The notes under the pieces: model-generated
The model's database searches: none
Seen by the model: only the letters and a program-made list of their open reading frames with translations
What the model was told of the DNA's origin: nothing
Program-made: the position numbers and the translations under genes
Part shown: piece after piece, positions 5,235-9,529 of the stretch
Position numbering within the stretch: position 1 is the first letter of the stretch
Layout: each line of letters begins with the position of its first letter
Origin: CAYWEP01 sp964457405
Lineage (GTDB): Bacteria; Patescibacteriota; Microgenomatia; Levybacterales; UBA12049
Assembly: GCA_964457405.1 (NCBI GenBank)
Contig: CAYWEP010000046.1
Span: forward strand, 1 to 9,529
Direction: 5' to 3'
DNA: 9,529 bases

Positions 5235-5242
5235 TCTGTCAA
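5214..5242 (-). promoter_or_regulatory. vapBC promoter, apparently leaderless
   Basis: On the minus strand: consensus -35 TTGACA (5242-5237), 17-bp spacer, -10 TTTAAT (5219-5214). The vapB ATG (5207) follows after only 6 bases, so the transcript should begin at or beside the start codon. Confidence 0.65.
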
Positions 5243-5266
5243 CTATCGATTTTGTTGGAGCAAATT

Positions 5267-5295
5267 TTGCATTTTTTTGCTTTATTCTGTACAAT
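5267..5295 (+). promoter_or_regulatory. promoter for the Ig-like protein gene
   Basis: -35 TTGCAT (5267-5272), 17-bp spacer, -10 TACAAT (5290-5295). Predicted start is near 5302, giving a leader of about 34 bases to ATG 5336. It is back-to-back with the vapBC promoter. Confidence 0.5.
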
Positions 5296-5335
5296 AGTTA
5301 CTCGGTGGGGCTTTATAAGTCCTTTTTTTGTATCT

Positions 5336-5938
5336 ATGGAGAATATAAGAAGATTTTTGCGAAGAACGAGGCGCACAATACAGCACGTGCCGCATAAAAA
5401 ACAGTATATTGAGTTCGTTACTGCTCTTTTGTCTATACCTGTGCTCTTAACTGTCATTATTTTGAACTACAATAACTTGAAAGCAAGTGATGATAAAAAG
5501 CTGGAAACCGAAACAAAACCGATTATTGTCACGATTCCGGTTGAGAAAGAAAGCCCTGAAAAAGAAGAACCCACTCCGTTTCCAACCCAGCGAGTCTGCA
5601 AGAAAGAAATAGGCCCCGTGAGCATCACCTCACCTGAGGAGGGAGAAGTGGTGACAGACAGCCCTGTTACATTATCGCTCAGCCACGACGATGATACCTA
5701 TTGTTCAGTTGTCTGGTCTTACAGAGTGAATGGCGGTAAATGGTCTGACTACGATGACAAAACAGTTGCACTCTACAACCCTCCAAAAGGGCAAGTAAAG
5801 ATAGAGATGCGGGTAAAAAGTACTGTTTCTAAAGAAGAGAAACGACTCACTCGCACCTTTACCTACCAGCCGGAAGAGACACCTCCGCCAGCTGGCGGAC
5901 CAAGCAATACCCCAACTCCGACAAATACGCTACAATAA
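5336..5938 (+). CDS. membrane-anchored protein with Ig-like domain
   Basis: A 200-residue protein of unknown function. A basic N-terminus (RRFLRRTRR) precedes one membrane segment at about 26-44, giving a signal-anchor with the rest outside the membrane. A Glu/Pro/Lys-rich linker (50-85) leads to one Ig-like beta domain (about 92-178, starting GPVSITSPEEGEVV), where Cys88 and Cys123 might form a disulphide. It ends in a Pro/Thr-rich tail (179-200). The frame is open from 5252, but ATG 5336 is preferred because it lies downstream of the predicted promoter and places the basic stretch directly before the membrane segment; no Shine-Dalgarno site is visible. Only 4 bp separate it from the next gene, so the two are probably co-transcribed. 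Confidence 0.65.
   Translation: MENIRRFLRRTRRTIQHVPHKKQYIEFVTALLSIPVLLTVIILNYNNLKASDDKKLETETKPIIVTIPVEKESPEKEEPTPFPTQRVCKKEIGPVSITSPEEGEVVTDSPVTLSLSHDDDTYCSVVWSYRVNGGKWSDYDDKTVALYNPPKGQVKIEMRVKSTVSKEEKRLTRTFTYQPEETPPPAGGPSNTPTPTNTLQ
5884..5899. repeat. perfect 16-bp palindrome inside a gene
   Basis: TCCGCCAGCTGGCGGA reads the same on both strands with no spacer. It lies in the Pro-rich tail of the Ig-like protein, encoding PPAGG with flanking bases. It is GC-rich in an AT-rich setting and may be a copy of a dispersed repeat. Confidence 0.6.
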
Positions 5939-5942
5939 ATAC

Positions 5943-8318
5943 GTGAGAGCAAAGCTCCTTACTCTTCTGAAATACTTCGTCGGCTGGCCGCTATCCGCTG
6001 TCGCGCTTTTTTTCATCATCAAAACAATTCTTCCGGAGTGGAGAAAAATCGAACAATCTTTCTCCACAGTAAATATCTGGCTTCTTCTGATCGCTATTTT
6101 CTGTTTCGTCGCGTATTATATGCTCCGATGTTTTGTTTGGCAAATTATTCTTAGGGCATATAATTATTCTCTTCCCTTTAAAGAAACGTCATTTCTCTGG
6201 GCAATATCTGAAGTTAATCGCTACATACCGGGAAATATCTGGTCGTTTCTCGGACGAACGATGCTTTTTGCCAGAAAAGAGGTAGCAAAAAAAGATATCG
6301 CCTCAGCGCTCCTGGTTGAAGCGCAATTTATTCTCCTTGGCGTATCAGGCGTTTCGTTACTGGGGACAACTTTTCTCATCGATCAATTTTTTCCAACCTT
6401 TCCCTACAGAGATCTCGTCGTTTTTTTTCTGTATACTCTTGTTTTCCTCCTTGGTGTGCTGTATGTTTTTCAGTCTGAAATTCTGCTTCTTATCGGGAAA
6501 CAACCGAAAGGATATTTAAAGCATTTACTGCCTGGATTTACCTCTGGTGTGCAGTTTCGCTTATTGGTAGCAAGTGTTGCAGCTTTTTTCTTTTTCGGCC
6601 TTGGATATTATTTTGCGATTATCTCAGTTTTTTTTCTTACCCCGCAACTTATTTTCTCATTTGTCGGCGTATTTGTCTTTTCTCTTTTGATCGGCTACGC
6701 CTCGCTTATTACGCCGACTGGGCTTGGCGTCCGCGAAGGGGTCATTACGCTTGCTCTGGCAAAGGTGATGGATATTTCCTCTGCGGGTTTTGCCGCAATT
6801 TTTGCCAGAATCATACTTGTTATCTCTGAGATGCTCTTTATTTTTTTTACGTTCCTTTGGGAAAAGACGAGAACAGACGCCATGCATCGGTTAGAACGAT
6901 ATATTGCTGAACATAAACACGAGGCGCTTCTTATTGCACTGACGCTTTTGTACTTTCTGTACTTTTCAACTGTTAGCCTTCTTCGCCACGACAATTTTTA
7001 TACTGGGAGATTCGATCTTGGGAATATGGCTCAGACAGTCTGGAACACAGGAGAAGGGCGCCTTTTTGAGTTGACCAACCCTGACGGCACCGAGACACTT
7101 TCTCGCCTCGCATTCCACGCGGATTTTATCCTTATTCTCTTTGCGCCTCTTTATGCAATCTGGTCAAACCCGAAATTATTACTTCTTATTCAGACAGCAA
7201 TTGTATCGTTTGGGGGGGTTATTGTGTATATGATTTCGAAATCTGTGCTGCGGAGCAAGTCACTCTCCCTGCTTTTTGCCTTTCTGTTTTTCATAAACCC
7301 TAGCGTTGAACGGGCAACAATATTTGATTTCCATGCCGTAGTGCTCGCGACGACCTTTCTCCTTGGAGCAGTCTATTTCATGCGAAATGGCAAATTTGGC
7401 TGGTTTCTTACACTGTCTCTTCTCGCCGCGATAACCAAGGAACAGGTGTGGTTTATAGTTGGATTGTTTGGCATCTTGGCTGCAGTTCGGTACAAGCAAT
7501 GGCTTTTCGGCATAGTGCTCTTTGCTGTTTCTTTAGGTATGTTCTATTTTCTTATCTGGCATGCTATCCCGAATGTATCAGGATCTGCATATTTTGCCCT
7601 GTCCTACTATGAAGATGGTGGAGACAACCCGTCAGCGCTTCTTGCGAATACGATCCTCACGCCTGAAAAAACCTTTGTGAAGATTACGGATCAGGCAAGA
7701 GTAGACTACTACAAGCAACTGTTCTTACCACTCGCATATCTGCCGCTTGCTTCTCCGTTCTATTTGGTTTTTGCGCTTCCCGATTTATTTATAAATGTAT
7801 TAAGCGACAAGCCACACCTCCATCAAATTTATTATCAGTACACTGCAGTTATAACGCCATTCCTGTTTCTTGCGGCCATTTTCGGCCTGAAGCACATCAG
7901 GCAACAGTATCCCTTGATTCCGACGAATTTTTACATCGGTGTACTCCTCGTCACCGGTTTGTACACAGCATATCTTTACGGTCCACTGCCGGGGGCCAAG
8001 GAGCCGAATTTGGATATGTTTGTCAGACAAATCCCAAATAGGCAAGCTGTCCAATCATACCTTGTGACCATACCCGAAAAAGCTAGTGTCGCAGCGAGTA
8101 ATAATCTGGGAGCACATCTTACAAACAGGCAACATCTTTTTACGATTCCTATCGGCATGGAGCAAGCAGACTATATTGTATTTCTCCTTAATGACAAAGG
8201 TGCGCAACCGTCACTCTCGGCACAGAAAGAGATGGCAGAGGAGCTGAAAGTGAATCCTCTGTATGAGGTTGTGTATGAGGAGGGAGATTTTGTGATGTTT
8301 AGGAAAATCAGGGAATGA
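5943..8318 (+). CDS. LPG-synthase-type membrane domain fused to DUF2079
   Basis: A 791-residue polytopic membrane protein with two modules. Residues about 1-310 resemble the membrane domain of lysylphosphatidylglycerol synthases (UPF0104/MprF-like), with marker segments EVNRYIPGNIWSFLGR (90-105) and ITPTGLGVREGVITLALAKV (256-275); the family includes lipid flippase-like and lipid-modifying proteins. Residues about 330-791 match DUF2079, with RFDLGNMAQTVWN (356-368), FHADFILILFAPLYAI (391-406), FDFHA (461-465), ITKEQVW (497-503) and a soluble C-terminal part from about 690. DUF2079 resembles GT-C glycosyltransferases, in which an early loop Asp (candidate Asp358) is often catalytic. No soluble aminoacyl-transfer domain is present, so it is not a complete MprF. 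The GTG start lies 4 bp after the Ig-like gene with no ribosome site; TACAAT (5931-5936) sits just before it without a matching -35. A role in cell-envelope lipid or glycan assembly is inferred. Confidence 0.8.
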   Translation: MRAKLLTLLKYFVGWPLSAVALFFIIKTILPEWRKIEQSFSTVNIWLLLIAIFCFVAYYMLRCFVWQIILRAYNYSLPFKETSFLWAISEVNRYIPGNIWSFLGRTMLFARKEVAKKDIASALLVEAQFILLGVSGVSLLGTTFLIDQFFPTFPYRDLVVFFLYTLVFLLGVLYVFQSEILLLIGKQPKGYLKHLLPGFTSGVQFRLLVASVAAFFFFGLGYYFAIISVFFLTPQLIFSFVGVFVFSLLIGYASLITPTGLGVREGVITLALAKVMDISSAGFAAIFARIILVISEMLFIFFTFLWEKTRTDAMHRLERYIAEHKHEALLIALTLLYFLYFSTVSLLRHDNFYTGRFDLGNMAQTVWNTGEGRLFELTNPDGTETLSRLAFHADFILILFAPLYAIWSNPKLLLLIQTAIVSFGGVIVYMISKSVLRSKSLSLLFAFLFFINPSVERATIFDFHAVVLATTFLLGAVYFMRNGKFGWFLTLSLLAAITKEQVWFIVGLFGILAAVRYKQWLFGIVLFAVSLGMFYFLIWHAIPNVSGSAYFALSYYEDGGDNPSALLANTILTPEKTFVKITDQARVDYYKQLFLPLAYLPLASPFYLVFALPDLFINVLSDKPHLHQIYYQYTAVITPFLFLAAIFGLKHIRQQYPLIPTNFYIGVLLVTGLYTAYLYGPLPGAKEPNLDMFVRQIPNRQAVQSYLVTIPEKASVAASNNLGAHLTNRQHLFTIPIGMEQADYIVFLLNDKGAQPSLSAQKEMAEELKVNPLYEVVYEEGDFVMFRKIRE

Positions 8319-8322
8319 ACAC

Positions 8323-8352
8323 TTGCCAAATGCCTTGCTTTTTCTGTACGAT
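8323..8352 (+). promoter_or_regulatory. promoter of the ATP-cone nuclease gene
   Basis: -35 TTGCCA (8323-8328), 18-bp spacer, -10 TACGAT (8347-8352). Only 9 bases separate the -10 from ATG 8362, so the mRNA would have almost no leader. No Shine-Dalgarno site is seen. Confidence 0.45.
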
Positions 8353-8361
8353 TGATGTGCG

Positions 8362-9180
8362 ATGCAAGTTGTCAAAGCAGACGGAACACTTGAGCCATAT
8401 AGCGATGAGAAAGTGCTCCAGTCGATAAAACGCGCAGGCATTCCTCATGAACTGCAAATGCAGGTGCTCGACCACGTCAGATCAAAACTCCACGACCAAA
8501 TGGAGACCTGGGAACTTTACCACCATATAAACGAGTTCTTAGGAAAGTCTCCGTACCCGTATAGCAAATCCCGCTATGGTCTTAAGCAAGCGATAATGCT
8601 TCTTGGGCCGACTGGATATCCATTTGAGGACTATGTAGCAAAAATCCTCTCAGCACGTGGGTATACAACAGATGTCAGGCAAATACTCCGTGGAAAATGC
8701 GTCATGCACGAGGTAGATGTGGTCGCACGGCCAAAAGACGCGAGTATGACTATTATGGTTGAGGCTAAATTTCATAATAGCCCTGGTGCTCGGTCAGATG
8801 TGCACGTGAGTATGTACACAAAAGGACGGTTCGATGATCTCAAAGAAAAGTATAATTTTCATGAAGCATGGCTTGTGACCAACACCAAAGCAACAATCGA
8901 TGCTGTTAATTATGCACAATGCGTCGGGATGAAGGTAATAAGCTGGAGTTATCCTGAGGAGGGGAGTCTGCGAGATCTCATTGAGACGTCCGGTCTTTAT
9001 CCAATTACCATGCTTACAAACCTCTCATCCAACGACAAATTTCGCTTGCTGCAAAATCATATTGTGCTCTGCGGAGATATTGTCAATAATCCTGCTGCGC
9101 TTGATACCCTTCGCATGCCGCCTGAGCAAAGGAAAAACATACTAGATGAGGTGAGCTTTGTCTGCAAACCTTCAGGCTGA
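8362..9180 (+). CDS. ATP-cone and Mrr-like nuclease domain protein
   Basis: A 272-residue protein. Residues 1-85 are an ATP-cone (VVKADGTLEPYSDEKVLQSI...), the nucleotide-sensing fold best known from ribonucleotide reductases and NrdR. Residues about 86-198 are a PD-(D/E)XK nuclease of the Mrr type: Glu89 in YPFEDYVAKIL, Asp119 in HEVDVVA, and Glu134-x-Lys136 in MVEAKF, followed by EAWLVTNTKAT and a strand IDAVNYAQCVGMKVISW. The tail (about 210-265) looks helix-hairpin-like (LYPITMLTNLSSNDKFRLL). All nuclease residues are present. ATP or dATP binding may control DNA cutting, but this is inference; the biological role of this architecture is unclear. It is 43 bp after the membrane-protein gene, with its own likely promoter, and convergent with the polymerase gene. 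Confidence 0.8.
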   Translation: MQVVKADGTLEPYSDEKVLQSIKRAGIPHELQMQVLDHVRSKLHDQMETWELYHHINEFLGKSPYPYSKSRYGLKQAIMLLGPTGYPFEDYVAKILSARGYTTDVRQILRGKCVMHEVDVVARPKDASMTIMVEAKFHNSPGARSDVHVSMYTKGRFDDLKEKYNFHEAWLVTNTKATIDAVNYAQCVGMKVISWSYPEEGSLRDLIETSGLYPITMLTNLSSNDKFRLLQNHIVLCGDIVNNPAALDTLRMPPEQRKNILDEVSFVCKPSG

Positions 9181-9182
9181 AA

Positions 9183-9228
9183 CCTTTGTCAGAAAACTCA
9201 AACAGTAGCAAAACTAATCTGACAGAGG
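9183..9228. terminator. long hairpin between convergent genes
   Basis: CCTTTGTCAGA (9183-9193) pairs with TCTGACAGAGG (9218-9228), an 11-bp stem with one G-T pair and a 24-base loop. It starts 2 bp after the ATP-cone gene stop and includes the last codons and stop of the convergent polymerase gene. The symmetrical position suggests a two-way terminator, but there is no U-tract. Confidence 0.4.
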
Positions 9229-9529
9229 CCCGGTAGCTAGCTTCAGGCGTTCGTATTTGTCTGCCATGTAACCGTTTGGGACCGTGGTGAGTTTATCCGC
9301 ATAGAGCAAAAAGCCGTTACGGATCGTGTGATCGCCAAATTTTTCGTTGATCCTGTCAATAACACCGATAAGCTTTCCCCATTGTCTATCCTGGTCCAGA
9401 AGGGGAGAGGGAGCTATAGCTTCATCAACCAGGCTTGCAGCCCATACACTGATCTGACGCACGTATCCGTCAGGGGGTATTCTCCCAATTGAGGCAAGGC
9501 ATGCGTAAAACAAATCCCGCCCAGTCGAA
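9214..9529 (-). CDS. Y-family DNA polymerase (DinB-like), C-terminal part
   Basis: The last ~104 codons of a gene whose start lies beyond the right edge; the frame is open to 9529. The segment GYVRQISVWAASLV is like the beta strand of the little-finger domain, and the stretch from LLDQDRQWGKLIGVIDRINEKFGDHTIRNGFLL matches the usual C-terminal end of DinB/ImpB-type polymerases (pattern DRINxKFGDxTIRxGxLL). Such enzymes copy damaged DNA and are often under LexA control. The catalytic palm is not in the window, so activity cannot be judged. The promoter and any SOS operator would be upstream, off the window. Confidence 0.7.
   Translation of the reverse strand, partial: STGRDLFYACLASIGRIPPDGYVRQISVWAASLVDEAIAPSPLLDQDRQWGKLIGVIDRINEKFGDHTIRNGFLLYADKLTTVPNGYMADKYERLKLATGPLSD

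Noticed and set aside
5252..5335. Longer start of the Ig-like protein at 5252
   Set aside because: The extension covers the predicted promoter and would add a second hydrophobic stretch ahead of the basic anchor.
9214..9513. Complete 99-aa protein starting at TTG 9513
   Set aside because: The frame stays open to the window edge and matches the C-terminal end of a larger polymerase, so this is an internal codon.
1..9529. CRISPR array, insertion sequence or rRNA
   Set aside because: No regularly spaced repeats, transposase frame with terminal repeats, or rRNA sequence was seen on either strand.
1..9529. TGA recoded to glycine
   Set aside because: Several full-length genes (HNH, methyltransferase, VapC, membrane fusion, ATP-cone nuclease) end properly at TGA and have none inside.

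Overview
The window looks like a chromosomal segment of a Candidate Phyla Radiation (Patescibacteria) bacterium, probably of the Parcubacteria/Microgenomates type. This is inference from gene content and signal style: a lysylphosphatidylglycerol-synthase-type membrane domain fused to a DUF2079 domain, an ATP-cone/Mrr-like nuclease, tRNAs without encoded CCA, starts lacking Shine-Dalgarno sites placed just after a -10 box, and GC-rich perfect palindromes inside genes. TGA ends several full-length genes, so it is read as stop and the TGA=Gly code of Gracilibacteria/SR1 does not apply.

Layout. (1) 1-500 is gene-poor: a possible 45-aa ORF on the minus strand, a 30-codon BrnT-like toxin remnant, an 8-bp-stem hairpin and a 25-bp palindrome. 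(2) 464-730 is a tRNA unit with its own promoter: tRNA-Arg(UCG), a structured spacer, tRNA-Lys(CUU) and a GC-rich hairpin. (3) 845-3649 is the main accessory block. A coupled pair of small nucleases (HNH, then GIY-YIG) reads left. A LexA-like self-cleaving repressor, a beta-class DNA methyltransferase and an MvaI/BcnI-type restriction endonuclease read right as an overlapping operon. The two sides share a 64-bp region in which two 17-bp-spaced promoters overlap each other and one dyad. (4) 3655-4415 is an unrecognised gene broken by four single-base shifts, each at a short homopolymer. (5) 4406-5242 (minus) is a VapBC toxin-antitoxin operon with a strong, apparently leaderless promoter, its own operator-like dyad, and possibly a third 36-aa ORF. 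(6) 5267-8318 holds a membrane-anchored Ig-like protein and a 791-aa polytopic protein that looks like a lipid-modification/flippase domain fused to a GT-C-type enzyme. (7) 8362-9180 is an ATP-cone plus PD-(D/E)XK nuclease protein. (8) 9214-9529 (minus) is the C-terminal end of a Y-family (DinB-like) polymerase that runs off the window.

How they work together. The most notable idea is a DNA-damage-responsive defence or mobile module: one LexA-type repressor sits where an R-M control (C) protein often sits, and its gene shares overlapping promoters with two further nucleases. Domain calls, overlaps and promoter geometry are read from the sequence. The regulation and the defence role are inferred. 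The block uses strong Shine-Dalgarno sites (AGGAGG, AAGGGGGA), whereas genes further right mostly lack them, which fits separate acquisition of the 845-3649 block.
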